Positions 15,197-25,380 of a stretch of 64,000 nt of DNA are shown in pieces (position 1 is the stretch's first letter; each line of letters starts with the position of its first letter). This DNA comes from Lysinibacillus irui (GTDB taxonomy: Bacteria; Bacillota; Bacilli; Bacillales_A; Planococcaceae). The position numbers and the translations under genes were made by a program. Under the pieces are notes generated by a model. That model ran no database searches, was not told where the DNA came from, and saw only the letters and a list, made by a program, of their open reading frames with translations. The stretch covers positions 2,845,501 through 2,909,500 of the forward strand of contig NZ_CP113527.1 in assembly GCF_028877475.1 (NCBI RefSeq), given 5' to 3'.

Positions 15197-16660
15197 CTAT
15201 GCCTTTTGATAACGAAGCACTGGTGTACGAGCAGCGCGTGTTTCGTCTAAACGAGATACGACTGTTGTATGTGGTGCTTCTTGTACAATCGATGGATTTT
15301 CTTCTGCTTCTTTCGCAATTTGAATCATTACATCACAGAATGCATCTAACGTTTCTTTAGATTCTGTTTCAGTTGGCTCAATCATTAACGCCTCTTCCAC
15401 ATTTAATGGGAAGTATGTTGTTGGTGGATGGTAGCCAAAGTCTAACAGACGTTTTGCGATATCTAATGTACGAACGCCTTGTTTCTTTTGACGGCGACCA
15501 GATAACACAAATTCATGTTTACAGTGACGGTTATATGGAAGATCATAGAATGGCTCTAAACGACGCATCATGTAGTTGGCGTTTAGGACTGCATATTCTG
15601 TAACAGCTTTTAAGCCATCTGGACCCATTGTACGAATGTACGTATAAGCACGAACGTTGATACCAAAGTTACCATAGTAAGGTTTTACGCGTCCGATTGA
15701 TTGTGGACGATCGTAGTCGAAGTGATATGTGCCTTCTTCAGTTCTAACTAATACTGGTTTTGGTAGGAATGGAATTAAGTCTGCTTTTACGCCTACTGGG
15801 CCGGAACCCGGACCACCGCCACCGTGTGGACCTGTAAATGTTTTGTGCAGATTTAAATGTACGCAGTCAAAGCCCATGTCGCCAGGACGTGCTTTACTCA
15901 TTACGGCATTTAAGTTCGCACCATCATAGTACACTTTACCGCCTACAGAGTGAATTAGCTCTGCCATTTCAATAATGTTTTCTTCAAATAAACCAAGTGT
16001 ATTCGGGTTTGTTAGCATTAAAGCAGCTGTATCAGAACCTACTACTTTACGAAGATCTTCAATATCTACTAGACCATTCTCATCCGATTTAACAGTAATT
16101 GTTTCAAAACCTGCTACTGTTGCCGATGCTGGGTTAGTACCATGTGCTGAGTCAGGAACAATGACTTTATTACGGTGTCCCTCACCATTTGCTTCATGGA
16201 ATGCACGAATCATCATTAATGCTGTCCATTCACCGTGAGCACCTGCTGCTGGTTGTAATGTCACTTCATCCATTCCTGTAATTTCTACTAAAGAAGTTTG
16301 TAAATCATAGAGAAGCTCCATTGCACCTTGTGCTGTTGATTCATCCTGTAATGGGTGAACATTGGCAAAGCCTGAAAGACGTGCAACTGTTTCGTTAATT
16401 TTCGGATTGTATTTCATCGTACAAGAGCCAAGCGGATAGAAGCCAGAGTCTACTCCGTGGTTTCTCCGAGAAAGTGCCGTGTAATGACGCATAATATCAA
16501 GCTCAGACACTTCAGGTAATTCTGCCGCTTCAGCACGAACTAAGTTTGCAGGTAATAAATCTGCTAGGTCTACTTCTGGTACATCAAGTGCCTCTAAGCT
16601 ATAGCCAACACGACCTTCTTTTGAAATTTCAAAAATGAGTGATTGATTTTCGTTATGCAT
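15197..16660 (-). CDS. gcvPB: Glycine dehydrogenase (decarboxylating) subunit 2
   Basis: The start at 16660 ([10 protein letters not shown]) overlaps the end of gcvPA by eight bases and gives 487 residues, the usual length of the P-protein subunit 2. The pyridoxal phosphate lysine lies in [20 protein letters not shown], and [13 protein letters not shown] and PNTLGLFE are classic P-protein motifs. With subunit 1 it decarboxylates glycine and passes the aminomethyl group to the lipoyl H-protein in the glycine-cleavage system. It is the last gene of the riboswitch-controlled operon. Confidence 0.97.
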   Translation of the reverse strand: MHNENQSLIFEISKEGRVGYSLEALDVPEVDLADLLPANLVRAEAAELPEVSELDIMRHYTALSRRNHGVDSGFYPLGSCTMKYNPKINETVARLSGFANVHPLQDESTAQGAMELLYDLQTSLVEITGMDEVTLQPAAGAHGEWTALMMIRAFHEANGEGHRNKVIVPDSAHGTNPASATVAGFETITVKSDENGLVDIEDLRKVVGSDTAALMLTNPNTLGLFEENIIEMAELIHSVGGKVYYDGANLNAVMSKARPGDMGFDCVHLNLHKTFTGPHGGGGPGSGPVGVKADLIPFLPKPVLVRTEEGTYHFDYDRPQSIGRVKPYYGNFGINVRAYTYIRTMGPDGLKAVTEYAVLNANYMMRRLEPFYDLPYNRHCKHEFVLSGRRQKKQGVRTLDIAKRLLDFGYHPPTTYFPLNVEEALMIEPTETESKETLDAFCDVMIQIAKEAEENPSIVQEAPHTTVVSRLDETRAARTPVLRYQKA

Positions 16661-17999
16661 TAAGAGCCCCCATTTCTGCAACTAGTGCATCAATTTCTTC
16701 TTTTGTGCGTAATTCAGTAACTGCTATTAGCACATGATTTTTAAGAGAGTCATAATTTTGACCTAATGGATATCCACCGATAATCCCTTTTGCAATTAAG
16801 CCTTTATTGATTTCCTTCACACATTTATTCGTTTTCACAACGATTTCGTTGAAGTGGGCACCTTGGAATGCTACTGTAAAGCCTGCTGCTTCAAAGGCAT
16901 TTTTCGCATAACGTGTTTTCGCAATATTTTGTGTTGCCATTTCACGAATGCCTTGTTTACCTAGAGCTGTCATGGCTACAGAAGCTGCAAGTGCAAGAAG
17001 AGCTTGGTTCGAACAAATATTAGATGTCGCTTTATCACGACGGATATGCTGTTCACGTGCTTGTAATGTTAATACATAACCACGACGACCTTCACCATCT
17101 ACTGTTTCACCAACAAGACGGCCTGGAACCTTACGCATTAATTTTGTTGTTACGGCAAAGAAACCACAGTGTGGTCCACCGAATGCTTCAGAAATACCGA
17201 AAACTTGCGCATCCCCTACACAAATATCCGCACCTAGTTTACCAGGAGGTGTTAAAATGCCTAATGCCAGTGGATTAGAAGATACCACAAACAAGCTTTT
17301 TGCTTCATGAGCAATATCCCCGATGACTTGAATATCTTCTACTTGACCAAAGAAGTTTGGATATTGAGCAATAACAGCTGCTGTGTTGTCATCAATCATC
17401 TCTTTTAATGCATCCACATCTGTCACGCCATCTTTTTGTGGAATTGTCACGATTTCGATCGATTGACCATAGGCATATGTAGCCACAACATCACGATATT
17501 CTGGGTGCACTGTTTCAGACACTAAAATTTTCTTACGACGTGTATGACCAGCTGCCAGCATACCTGCCTCTGCTAATGCTGTACCACCGTCATACATTGA
17601 AGAGTTAGCGAGATCCATACCTGTTAGCTCAGCAATCATTGTTTGGAATTCAAAGATTGCTTGTAGCTCACCTTGTGAAATCTCCGGTTGATATGGCGTA
17701 TAAGCTGTATAGAACTCTGAACGAGAAATAACATGATCCACGATGACTGGTTTATAGTGGTTGTAAACGCCTGCACCTAAAAATGATACATTAGCATTTG
17801 TGTCCTTATTTTTTGCGGCAAGTGCCGTTAATTCTTTTAATAAAGCAGACTCTGATTTTGCTTCCTTAATGTCATAAAGGCCTTTAAAACGTACTTTCTC
17901 TGGAATATCCTCGAATAATTCATCTACTGAGGATACACCGATTACGTCTAACATTTCTTTTTGATCTTGCTCCGTCATTGGTAAATAACGATGTTTCAT
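16653..17999 (-). CDS. gcvPA: Glycine dehydrogenase (decarboxylating) subunit 1
   Basis: The 448-residue protein is the expected length for the split-type P-protein subunit 1. It begins [20 protein letters not shown] and has [45 protein letters not shown]-type and [12 protein letters not shown] motifs. It forms a heterotetramer with GcvPB. The gene lies 25 bases after gcvT and overlaps gcvPB. Confidence 0.97.
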   Translation of the reverse strand: MKHRYLPMTEQDQKEMLDVIGVSSVDELFEDIPEKVRFKGLYDIKEAKSESALLKELTALAAKNKDTNANVSFLGAGVYNHYKPVIVDHVISRSEFYTAYTPYQPEISQGELQAIFEFQTMIAELTGMDLANSSMYDGGTALAEAGMLAAGHTRRKKILVSETVHPEYRDVVATYAYGQSIEIVTIPQKDGVTDVDALKEMIDDNTAAVIAQYPNFFGQVEDIQVIGDIAHEAKSLFVVSSNPLALGILTPPGKLGADICVGDAQVFGISEAFGGPHCGFFAVTTKLMRKVPGRLVGETVDGEGRRGYVLTLQAREQHIRRDKATSNICSNQALLALAASVAMTALGKQGIREMATQNIAKTRYAKNAFEAAGFTVAFQGAHFNEIVVKTNKCVKEINKGLIAKGIIGGYPLGQNYDSLKNHVLIAVTELRTKEEIDALVAEMGALNA

Positions 18000-18024
18000 A
18001 AATGTAGGTCCCTCTTTTCAACTA

Positions 18025-19128
18025 TTATTTTGAACGCTTGTAAAACGGTGTTTCTACTGTGATTACCTTTAAGTGCTTACCACGAATTTCGATTTCTAGC
18101 TCAGTTCCGATTGTTGCGAATTGACTGTCAATTAACGCGTGACCAACATTACGTTTAGATGAAGGAAGCTGTGTGCCCGTTGTTACTTCACCAATTTCCT
18201 TACCATCCTTCAACACTTTGTAACCATGGCGTGGAATTCCTTTATCGATCATTTCAATTCCTACCAGTTTACGAGGAAGACCATTTTCCTTTTGTGCTAC
18301 TAATGCTTCGTGACCGATAAAGTCTTCTTTATTTAATTTCACAGCAAAGCCAATACCTGCCTCAAGTGGAGAAATTGTTGCTGATAGCTCTTGACCATAT
18401 AGTGGGAGCCCCGCTTCAAAACGAAGTGTATCACGACAACCAAGACCTGCAGGGACAACGCCTTTATCCTGACCTGCCTCTAAAATTTTTCCCCATAGTG
18501 CTTTAATATCTTCTGGAGCACCATATAATTCAAAGCCATCTTCACCTGTGTAGCCACTACGAGAAACTAATACTTTATGGCCTGCCACTTCAACATCCTC
18601 TTGGAAGCGGAAAAATTTAATGGCACTCACATCAGTTGAAGTTAAAGATTGCAGCACTTCTTCTGCTAACGGACCTTGAAGTGCAATTTGTGCATAGGCA
18701 TCTGATTGGTTATCAATCGTCACATCATATTGATGTTGATTTTCCATCATCCAATCATAGTCCTTTTCGATATTTGCTGCATTAACACATAATAAATAGT
18801 GATTGTCCGCTAATTTATAGGTTAATAAATCATCAACAACGCCACCATTTTCATAGCACATAGCTGTGTATTGTGCTTGGCCCGCCACTATTTTTGACAC
18901 ATCATTTGACAAAAGATTTTGTAAAAATTCTAATGCATCTGGACCAGTGACTAAAATTTCACCCATATGTGATACATCAAATAACCCTGCACGATGACGC
19001 ACTGCATCATGTTCTTCCTTAATAGAAGAGAATTGAACAGGCAATTCCCATCCACCGAAGTCAACCGTTTTCGCACCGTACTTCGCATATTCTTCAAATA
19101 GAGGTGTACGTTTTAATTCGTTCGCCAT
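18025..19128 (-). CDS. gcvT: Glycine cleavage system aminomethyltransferase (T-protein)
   Basis: The 367-residue protein has [16 protein letters not shown], the [20 protein letters not shown] segment, [31 protein letters not shown] and the C-terminal [20 protein letters not shown], all T-protein landmarks. It transfers the methylene group to tetrahydrofolate and frees ammonia. It is the first gene of the operon, preceded by a glycine riboswitch with terminator. The H-protein gene is not in the window. Confidence 0.97.
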   Translation of the reverse strand: MANELKRTPLFEEYAKYGAKTVDFGGWELPVQFSSIKEEHDAVRHRAGLFDVSHMGEILVTGPDALEFLQNLLSNDVSKIVAGQAQYTAMCYENGGVVDDLLTYKLADNHYLLCVNAANIEKDYDWMMENQHQYDVTIDNQSDAYAQIALQGPLAEEVLQSLTSTDVSAIKFFRFQEDVEVAGHKVLVSRSGYTGEDGFELYGAPEDIKALWGKILEAGQDKGVVPAGLGCRDTLRFEAGLPLYGQELSATISPLEAGIGFAVKLNKEDFIGHEALVAQKENGLPRKLVGIEMIDKGIPRHGYKVLKDGKEIGEVTTGTQLPSSKRNVGHALIDSQFATIGTELEIEIRGKHLKVITVETPFYKRSK

Positions 19129-19237
19129 TCTTTTTTGCCCCCTTATTGTTAATTACATTTTTACTAGTAGTAGTTCGTCTGCTTTTTGTAGTAGTACAGT
19201 CCATGCGCTTTCTTGCTCGCATATATACTTGTAGACA

Positions 19238-19279
19238 TAAAAAAAGACAGACGAACCCCTTTTCGGGATTCTCTGTCCT
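19238..19279 (-). terminator. Riboswitch expression-platform terminator
   Basis: GGACAGAGAATCCC pairs with GGGGTTCGTCTGTC (small internal mismatches) around GAAAA, followed by seven T residues. It overlaps the 3' edge of the second aptamer, so aptamer folding can compete with it. Confidence 0.85.
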
Positions 19280-19475
19280 TGCACCTGAAAGTTACACCAG
19301 ACTAGCTCGCAATGCTTTTACCATTGCCAATTAGTCGGCTTTCCCCTTTGGTGGCTGTTATTGTTATACTACAGCTCTCTCCAGAGTTGCGTCTTGTACG
19401 AGTCCTTTTACCTGAGAGATTCATAGCCATTACTACTTGCTCCTTCGGTGGCGTCTATACGCGCTCTCCCCGCAC
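19238..19475 (-). ncRNA. Tandem glycine riboswitch
   Basis: On the minus strand the leader holds two consecutive aptamers. The first (about 19401-19475) has GGGGAGAGCGCG, CCACCGAAGGAGCAAG and CTCTCAGGTAAAAGGAC. The second (about 19281-19385) has TGGAGAGAGC, CCACCAAAGGGG and TTTCAGGTGCAAGGAC. These are conserved glycine aptamer blocks, and tandem architecture upstream of gcvT is typical. A terminator hairpin follows immediately. By family knowledge glycine binding favours read-through and turns gcvTPAPB on. Confidence 0.96.
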
Positions 19476-19625
19476 AATCATCCGCCCAAGATAGATCTTG
19501 GTACTATTTAGTATTCAATGAACATTTAGTTACTTATTTGTCTATATCCTAACATTAAATGCATTGAAAAGGCAATCATTTTTTAAAAGATAATAAAATA
19601 CGAACATTATTTTAATAAAATTGTA

Positions 19626-20141
19626 TTATCGTTCGTTTTTTAATCTTTTCACTTGAAATACTAAATACTCTAGAATTTGGCGAATCGTTCTGCCTTCTGT
19701 CAGTACTTGGATATGTCCTGCATCACGATAAAACTTTCTTCTGTAATGATACAGACTTTCTAATTCTTCCTTTGTTGAGCTCTGTACAATGGGTCTGTTT
19801 GGATCATGCTGTATTCGTTTATAAATATCTTCAAAAGACGCATCTAGAAAAAATACTAATCCACTACGTCTCATAATTTTTCGATTTTCAGCATTTATGG
19901 CAACGCCACCACCTGTGGAAATAATACATGCCTCATTTCGGAAATTTTTTAAAAATTCTGTTTCTATTTCCCGAAAGCGGGCCTCTCCGTATTTTTCAAA
20001 AATCTGTGGAATTGTCATCCCCTGCTGACGCACGATCTCATGATCCATATCATAATATGGCATCTTTAATAAATAGCTTAAACGTCTTCCTAACGCACTC
20101 TTTCCACTACCCATAAACCCAACTAAATATATTTTTCGCAA
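19626..20141 (-). CDS. aroK: Shikimate kinase
   Basis: The 171-residue protein has the P-loop GFMGSGKSALG, the DMDHEIV shikimate-binding Asp, FREIE, and the STGGGVA loop, all standard for shikimate kinase. It phosphorylates shikimate at the 3-hydroxyl with ATP in the chorismate pathway, which feeds the trpEG-type enzymes encoded at 32532-34486. It starts 20 bases after the comGG stop and may be read from the comG transcript. Confidence 0.95.
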   Translation of the reverse strand: MRKIYLVGFMGSGKSALGRRLSYLLKMPYYDMDHEIVRQQGMTIPQIFEKYGEARFREIETEFLKNFRNEACIISTGGGVAINAENRKIMRRSGLVFFLDASFEDIYKRIQHDPNRPIVQSSTKEELESLYHYRRKFYRDAGHIQVLTEGRTIRQILEYLVFQVKRLKNER

Positions 20142-20161
20142 TTCGAATCACCTTCTTATAA

Positions 20162-20362
20162 CTACGATTCTACACTGTCTGACAAAATTTGTCCTAATAA
20201 ATTTATCGTAGCTCGAACATTCAATTTTTCTAGCCCATCATATGTTCGTAACTGCATTTCATAAGACATACAATACGCAAGAACAAAAGTAGTTACAAAA
20301 AATAATAATGCAATTGCGATCAAAAAAATAGCCCCTCTGTCATTTTTCAATAATTGGCACAT
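20162..20362 (-). CDS. comGG: ComGG-like minor pseudopilin, short
   Basis: With the start at 20362 (SD GGAG ten bases upstream) the product is 66 residues: a charged N-terminus with NDRGAIFLIAIALLFFVTTF, a single membrane helix, then about 30 residues. It occupies the last position of the comG operon and overlaps comGF. The Glu-5 of classical pseudopilins is missing, as in other ComGG proteins, but B. subtilis ComGG is nearly twice as long, so this one is truncated or simplified. Confidence 0.7.
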   Translation of the reverse strand: MCQLLKNDRGAIFLIAIALLFFVTTFVLAYCMSYEMQLRTYDGLEKLNVRATINLLGQILSDSVES

Positions 20363-20765
20363 AGAAGCTCCGCTCCTTTTGAACACCACTAGCCATTTCG
20401 ACAGCTACTGTCAGCATATTTTCTGTATAGTTAAATTGACATCGATTGAGTCCTATTAGCATAGGAACATGTCCACCGTTTACTTGTTCACGAATAATAT
20501 TCGAATAACAATCAATATGATGCAGTGTATTTGCTGTTTGAAAAGTCATTCTTTTGTAATCTGCACGAACTGAAAATGTAGAAACATCTTGTAGAGCATG
20601 ATTTAAATCAGAGACAAATAGTTCCCATTTTGTTTGTTCATCCGATAACACCGTTGATTTCATTTCAGCAAACCATAATATGACGAGGACAAAAAGATGA
20701 GAAATTAGCACAAAAACAACTAATTGAAACATGGCTTCTAATAATGTATAGCCCTTGTCATCCAT
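20340..20765 (-). CDS. comGF: ComGF-like competence pseudopilin
   Basis: The start MDDKGYTLLEAMFQL at 20765 overlaps the comGE stop and follows GGTGA. The 141-residue product has a pseudopilin N-terminus (KG before YTLLE, with Glu at +5, then a hydrophobic helix) and an ALQDVSTFSVRADYKR segment as in ComGF. It would be a minor subunit of the transformation pilus that brings DNA through the wall. Confidence 0.85.
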   Translation of the reverse strand: MDDKGYTLLEAMFQLVVFVLISHLFVLVILWFAEMKSTVLSDEQTKWELFVSDLNHALQDVSTFSVRADYKRMTFQTANTLHHIDCYSNIIREQVNGGHVPMLIGLNRCQFNYTENMLTVAVEMASGVQKERSFYVPIIEK

Positions 20766-21075
20766 GAGCTTCACCATTGACGTTGATACATTTTTGACGT
20801 AGCTCACGTGTATTTTGAAATCGAACACAAACGTCCTGTCCATCAAATATCCAATGGTAATCAACTTGTTCAATCGTTCTAGTGCCTTCTGTTTGTTGCT
20901 TTGCTTGATATTGTTTTATGCCCTCATAGGCAGTTTCAGCTGCAATCACCTCTAGTTTTTTATTCAGTAGATTTGTCTTCATTGTATAGGTAATGGGTAA
21001 TAATGATGTGCAAAGTAATGTAAAAATACCCATAGCTAAAATAGTTTCCGCAAATGAATAGCCTGACTCATTCAA
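20758..21075 (-). CDS. comGE: ComGE-like competence pseudopilin
   Basis: The 105-residue protein starts MNESGYSFAETILAMGIFTL: cleavage after Gly, Glu at +5 of the mature form, then a membrane helix. C-terminal Cys residues may form a disulfide. It overlaps comGD by eight and comGF by eight bases, so the operon is translationally coupled. Confidence 0.85.
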   Translation of the reverse strand: MNESGYSFAETILAMGIFTLLCTSLLPITYTMKTNLLNKKLEVIAAETAYEGIKQYQAKQQTEGTRTIEQVDYHWIFDGQDVCVRFQNTRELRQKCINVNGEAHG

Positions 21076-21505
21076 TCCTAGCTCTCCCTCTCCCTATCGT
21101 TATGATTACTTTTTTCTTTCCCCAAGATGTTTTAAAGGCAATGGTGCCGGCTGACATAACGTTCCCATTGTAATTATAAATAAGTGTATGAATCGAACTC
21201 TCTGCAGGTAAAAACTCAACCCCTTTAGGAAAAGGACGTTCATATAAAGTCGTATAAAAATCTTTTTGAATGACATAACGATTCGTTGAACTTTCCATTT
21301 TCAAGGCGATATATTGGCGTTGGCTCATGCTGTACGTCTGTATATATTGAATATCGAGTTGCATTTGCGTAAAAAATCGTTCTAATTCCTTCATTTCCGC
21401 TAATTTGAATGAAAATTTACTAACGATCGCTGTTAAACTCATGATAAGAAATAAGACAATAAGGATCTCGAGAAGCGTAAAACCACCATTTTTATTACCG
21501 ATCAT
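21068..21505 (-). CDS. comGD: ComGD-like competence pseudopilin
   Basis: The 145-residue protein has a type IV pilin leader (MIGNKNGGFTLLEILIVLFL) and a C-terminal beta-rich domain ending with a GKKKVIITIGRGR strand. Glu at +5 is kept. It sits between comGC and comGE with a one-base overlap to comGC. Confidence 0.88.
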   Translation of the reverse strand: MIGNKNGGFTLLEILIVLFLIMSLTAIVSKFSFKLAEMKELERFFTQMQLDIQYIQTYSMSQRQYIALKMESSTNRYVIQKDFYTTLYERPFPKGVEFLPAESSIHTLIYNYNGNVMSAGTIAFKTSWGKKKVIITIGRGRARIE

Positions 21506-21843
21506 CAGCTATTAGACCCAGTCTCCAAGCTAGCATTAGCTGGACGCACCTCTCCGTCACTTGTAATCTTAATTTCCTCTTTATTCGGGCATGTCGTTTC
21601 ATTTTCTTTTAAATAACCTTCTGCAACTAAATCGTCTAATGTAGGATAGGCCATAAAATCTACACGATAGGCCTCTACCTGACCTTGCACCATAGAGATA
21701 TAAGCTGCACAGCCCTTCTTATCTATTGTGGCAAAATGCTTTGTAACATTTGGAATAGTAATCAGAATAAGGATCGATATGATTAATAAGACAATTAGCA
21801 TTTCGATTAAAGTGAAACCAGCTTGCCGATTGATACGTTTCAT
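21505..21843 (-). CDS. comGC: ComGC major competence pseudopilin
   Basis: The 112-residue protein has the consensus prepilin leader (RQAGFTLIEMLIVLLI), the mature N-terminal helix, and Cys residues in KGCAAYI and TTCPNKE that match the intramolecular disulfide of ComGC. It is the main subunit of the competence pilus, processed by ComC. Confidence 0.93.
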   Translation of the reverse strand: MKRINRQAGFTLIEMLIVLLIISILILITIPNVTKHFATIDKKGCAAYISMVQGQVEAYRVDFMAYPTLDDLVAEGYLKENETTCPNKEEIKITSDGEVRPANASLETGSNS

Positions 21844-21853
21844 TTTTTTCCTC

Positions 21854-22927
21854 CTAAACTAATTCAATCATATGATAGATTGGTAATAATAAACTGACAT
21901 AGGCTGCGACAATACATATAGCAATGAGGATAAAGAAGGTTGGTTGCACAAACGCTAGTATTTTTTGCAAAAGTTGCTCTTGTTTTTCCATTAATAATTC
22001 ACTGTACAATACTAATTCTTTTCCTAAATAACCGCTTTGCTCGCCGTGCTCTACAAAAACCGGGAAATCCTTCTGGAAAACAGCCATCACGATAACCGCT
22101 TGTGTTAAGGACTCACCAAAAATGACTCTTTCTTTAATACGTTGCGAAAGAATTTGAAGAAAAGGTTGTAGTTGTTGATCCTCAAGCAATTGGAGACTTG
22201 CTTGTAATGAAAATCCACTTTGCAGCAAACTTCCTAAATAAGCAGCAAATTGTCTTGTCAAAGCTAACCTGATATAAAATTGAATGAAGGGAATTTTTAA
22301 TAATATTGATAGTTGGTAGGCAATGGACTGTCGTTTGAGATAGAGGTGAAAAATTAATAAGCTACCTGTTATTATGACTATCGTAAGAATGACGATATCT
22401 GGAACATGTAATAACATGTTGGATAAAGCAATACTTGATTCGCCTGATTCATTCGTTCGGCTAACAACCATCCTCTCGATATTTGGCAAGAAAATTGTTC
22501 GAAACACAAAAAATAACAATAGTAAAAATAAGATAAGTGTTACTGGATAGACAAGAAGCTTCATTAGTTTTTTCTTTGTCTTCTCACTTACCGTTATCTG
22601 CTTAGCCACACCCTGTAAAGCTTCTATCATATGGCCATTATTTTCTGCAACTGTGACTGACATTAAATAATGTTTAGCAAGCTGTAATGTTTCAAGTATC
22701 CCTGTAACACCTACTCCTTGCCTAAGTTTTTCATCAATTTGCTGCTGAATGTCCTCATGGGCCTTAATATGATGAGGTAGTAGCATTGAAATAGCTTGTG
22801 GTAATAAATAACCTTCCTGCAATAGCACACATAAACGATTAAAAAATTGTGCCTGCTCCCTTAATCTCCATTTTGTAGCTCTATTGTAATAAAACATAAA
22901 TTTATCGATGTATGTTTGTAGCTGCAT
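21854..22927 (-). CDS. comGB: ComGB, pilus assembly inner-membrane platform protein
   Basis: The 357-residue protein is a GspF/PilC-type membrane platform with two cytoplasmic helical repeats and three hydrophobic segments (around 120-145, 170-190 and 330-350). Motifs include FFNRLCVLLQEGYLLPQAI and LTRQFAAYLGSLLQSGFSLQ. It overlaps comGA by 26 bases. Confidence 0.93.
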   Translation of the reverse strand: MQLQTYIDKFMFYYNRATKWRLREQAQFFNRLCVLLQEGYLLPQAISMLLPHHIKAHEDIQQQIDEKLRQGVGVTGILETLQLAKHYLMSVTVAENNGHMIEALQGVAKQITVSEKTKKKLMKLLVYPVTLILFLLLLFFVFRTIFLPNIERMVVSRTNESGESSIALSNMLLHVPDIVILTIVIITGSLLIFHLYLKRQSIAYQLSILLKIPFIQFYIRLALTRQFAAYLGSLLQSGFSLQASLQLLEDQQLQPFLQILSQRIKERVIFGESLTQAVIVMAVFQKDFPVFVEHGEQSGYLGKELVLYSELLMEKQEQLLQKILAFVQPTFFILIAICIVAAYVSLLLPIYHMIELV

Positions 22928-23921
22928 AACGTCTCTCCACTAGTTCTTTTTGCCCCATTAATGTGAGGTTATATGGAAGCTCATAGTTCCCCTGTTCTTT
23001 AATAGCCATAATGGCTCTTGTTAGATGTATATCATGTAAAATTTCAAAGACTGCACGTCGTTCATCATGTATAGCTGACACCTGTAAAAGTTTTTGCGCC
23101 ACAATTCCGATAACGGTTTGGCGAAGTTCCTCTATTGTCACACCTAAGTCCATTAATCGATAAAGACAGCTAATTGAATCTTTTGCATGAATTGTGGAGA
23201 CAACTAAATGTCCTGTTAAAGACGCTTGAATAGCAATTTTCGCTGTTTCTTTATCCCGTATTTCACCAATCATAATCACATCAGGTGAGTGGCGTAAAAT
23301 GGCTTTTAATCCCGTAGCATATGTAACGCCTGCTCGCTCATTTACCTGGATCTGAAGTAGATTTGCTTGGCTATTTTCTACAGGATCTTCTAAGGAAATC
23401 ACATGTCGATTTAATTCTGTTGAGCAATAGTGAAGTAAGGAATAAAGTGAAGTAGATTTGCCAGAGCCTGTTGCCCCCGTAAAAAACAAAAGACCTTGTT
23501 GGCTTTGCACAAGCTCCATTAATTGATGTGCTGCACTTTTGGAAAAACTTAAGGAAGTTAGTGGGAATGCATGATTTTGGAGAAGTAAACGGATAATTAA
23601 GCTTTCTTTTAAAAAGACGGAAGGTAATGTAGAAACACGAAAGGCGTATGGATTTTGCTCCATCGCTTTTTGAAAGGAGCCACTTTGAGGTTTTCGTCGC
23701 TCACTAATATCTAATTCCGCAAGAAATTTATAGTAGGAGATCATTCTCTCCGCAAGATCGATCGGAAGCTCGCCAGCTTGAAGAAGCTTATCATATTTTC
23801 GAAAATAGATCCGATATGTTGTATTGCTTGGAACGAGTAATAAATCGGATGCACCAAAATGATAAGCCTTTAGTAAAAGTTGCTCACATCTTTGTTCAAC
23901 AACTGTTTCAAAACTCTGCAT
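22902..23921 (-). CDS. comGA: ComGA, competence pilus assembly ATPase
   Basis: The 339-residue secretion ATPase has Walker A GATGSGKST, an Asp box LEDPVE, Walker B ILRHSPDVIMIGEIRD and the His box VVSTIHAKDS. It powers assembly of the ComG pseudopilus during transformation. It is the first gene of a seven-gene overlapping operon. The upstream 320 bases hold a candidate ComK site. Confidence 0.95.
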   Translation of the reverse strand: MQSFETVVEQRCEQLLLKAYHFGASDLLLVPSNTTYRIYFRKYDKLLQAGELPIDLAERMISYYKFLAELDISERRKPQSGSFQKAMEQNPYAFRVSTLPSVFLKESLIIRLLLQNHAFPLTSLSFSKSAAHQLMELVQSQQGLLFFTGATGSGKSTSLYSLLHYCSTELNRHVISLEDPVENSQANLLQIQVNERAGVTYATGLKAILRHSPDVIMIGEIRDKETAKIAIQASLTGHLVVSTIHAKDSISCLYRLMDLGVTIEELRQTVIGIVAQKLLQVSAIHDERRAVFEILHDIHLTRAIMAIKEQGNYELPYNLTLMGQKELVERRYAATNIHR

Positions 23922-24046
23922 ATATGCACCTCTCTTCTAGTTCATTCGAATATGACCGCTCTATTCGTTATTTCCTAGTATAAAGAGGAAAAGTGCACGA
24001 GAAAAGCCCTTTTCTGAAAATAAAAACTTGTTATACATTTTACTAT

Positions 24047-24090
24047 CAATTATGTTTTTTGCTATAAAAGTGTGGATAAAATGCAATTTT
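24047..24090. promoter_or_regulatory. Candidate ComK-binding site upstream of comGA
   Basis: AAAATGCAATTTT at 24078-24090 is an exact AAAA-N5-TTTT ComK half-site. CAATTATGTTTT at 24047-24058 is a weaker one. They are 18 bases apart, one of the spacings used by ComK dimers-of-dimers. The pair lies about 125 bases upstream of comGA. The rest of the 23922-24247 spacer is AT-rich and shows only a small hairpin near 24000. Confidence 0.55.
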
Positions 24091-24247
24091 CCACTAAAAA
24101 GGAACATAAATACATGAAAAAATTAATATTTATGCCAAAATGAATGTATCTTTTTCAATAATACAATATAATAGAATCAACATGATTATTTTCCTAACAC
24201 TTGGTAGATGAACATAATTTTTATAAAAACTTAAAGAGGTGAAACAC

Positions 24248-24958
24248 ATGATCCATCCATTGAAAATTACGAGTACACTTGCTGATGAAACAAGATACTC
24301 TATTTATGAGTATATATTGCAAGAGAAAAAAACAGTCACAGTACAACATATAGCTGATCAATTTGGTATCCATCCAAACGTTGCCAGACTTCATTTAACG
24401 AAACTTTCGGAAATCAATATTATTTCTGCTGATTATGTAAAAACAGGTAAAGGTGGAAGACCTGGACGAGTTTATAAAGCTTCAGAGAAAGGTGTATCAC
24501 TAACATTTCCTAGACGTGACGAAGATCGTTTATTAAAATGGACGATTCAATTAATTCAAGATGTCGGACCATCTGCGTTAACGAAGTGTCAAGAAATTAG
24601 CTACCAAGACGGCTACCAGCAAATGAAAAATTATATCAGTGCTGAAATGACATTAAATAATTCTCTTTCCTTCGATGAAAAGCTTCAGTTATTAACTGAC
24701 AATGCCGCATTAATCGGCTATATTCCACAAATTCAACAAACTGAACTTGGAAAAAAAGTGATATTCTCCATTTTTAATTGTCCATTCCAGGAGCAACTGA
24801 CAGCACATTCTGAAATTGTTTGTTCATTACATGAATCCTATTTAAAAGGACAATTAGATGCTCTATTTTCTAATAATGAACTTGTGCAAGTTGAAAGTAT
24901 GATACATAATTGTGATTTATGTAAATATGAAATAAACGTGACAGAAATCGATCACTAG
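24248..24958 (+). CDS. Helix-turn-helix transcriptional regulator (ArsR/DeoR-like) with C-terminal Cys motif
   Basis: The start at 24248 follows AGAGGTG by seven bases, giving 236 residues. Residues 1-75 form a winged helix (LADETRYSIYEYILQEKKTV, HIADQFGIHPNVARLHLTKL) with a GGRPGRVYK wing. The C-terminal half ends with CPFQEQL, EIVCSLHESYLKGQLDAL and HNCDLCKYE, a Cys arrangement that could bind metal or an Fe-S cluster as in some SufR-like repressors. The target is unknown. It is divergent from comGA. Confidence 0.8.
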   Translation: MIHPLKITSTLADETRYSIYEYILQEKKTVTVQHIADQFGIHPNVARLHLTKLSEINIISADYVKTGKGGRPGRVYKASEKGVSLTFPRRDEDRLLKWTIQLIQDVGPSALTKCQEISYQDGYQQMKNYISAEMTLNNSLSFDEKLQLLTDNAALIGYIPQIQQTELGKKVIFSIFNCPFQEQLTAHSEIVCSLHESYLKGQLDALFSNNELVQVESMIHNCDLCKYEINVTEIDH

Positions 24959-25077
24959 TTTAAAAATCCATTTGTTTGTCACAAAGATCGGAGAAGTTCC
25001 AGTTTACAGACACCTTTCATATCATTTATAATGAGTAAGAGATTATTGTGTCGTGGGCAAAAGGAGGGGAAATCTTC

Positions 25078-25320
25078 ATGGATAATATGTATAAAGTTAT
25101 GGCATTCTGGACAGGTATTTTTGCCGTTATGTTCTACCTTGGTGGTATGAACGAGGTATCGCTATTATTCTTAGGTAATACAGGTTTATTCTTATTATTA
25201 GGCTTCTTAAACCTTTCAGAACGTATGTACATGTACATTTTCGGAGCATATTTAACTGTATTCTTCGCTGGCTTCACGTACTATACAACATTCATTCACG
25301 TACCTGGTGGCGGTCATTAA
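25078..25320 (+). CDS. yqgY: DUF2626 membrane protein (YqgY-like)
   Basis: The start at 25078 has AGGAGGGG eight bases upstream. The 80-residue protein (MDNMYKVMAFWTGIF) has three hydrophobic segments and ends VPGGGH. It matches the DUF2626/YqgY family, always found beside yqgX in bacilli as here. Function is not known. A bidirectional terminator follows. Confidence 0.9.
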   Translation: MDNMYKVMAFWTGIFAVMFYLGGMNEVSLLFLGNTGLFLLLGFLNLSERMYMYIFGAYLTVFFAGFTYYTTFIHVPGGGH

Positions 25321-25331
25321 TACAAAAAATC

Positions 25332-25364
25332 GCGTATCTCACTACAATTGAGATACGCTTTTTT
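25332..25364. terminator. Bidirectional terminator between yqgY and yqgX
   Basis: GCGTATCTC and GAGATACGC form a 9-bp stem with T6 after it on the plus strand and an A-run before it that serves the opposite strand. Confidence 0.9.
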
Positions 25365-25380
25365 ATATGATGCGGCCTTT

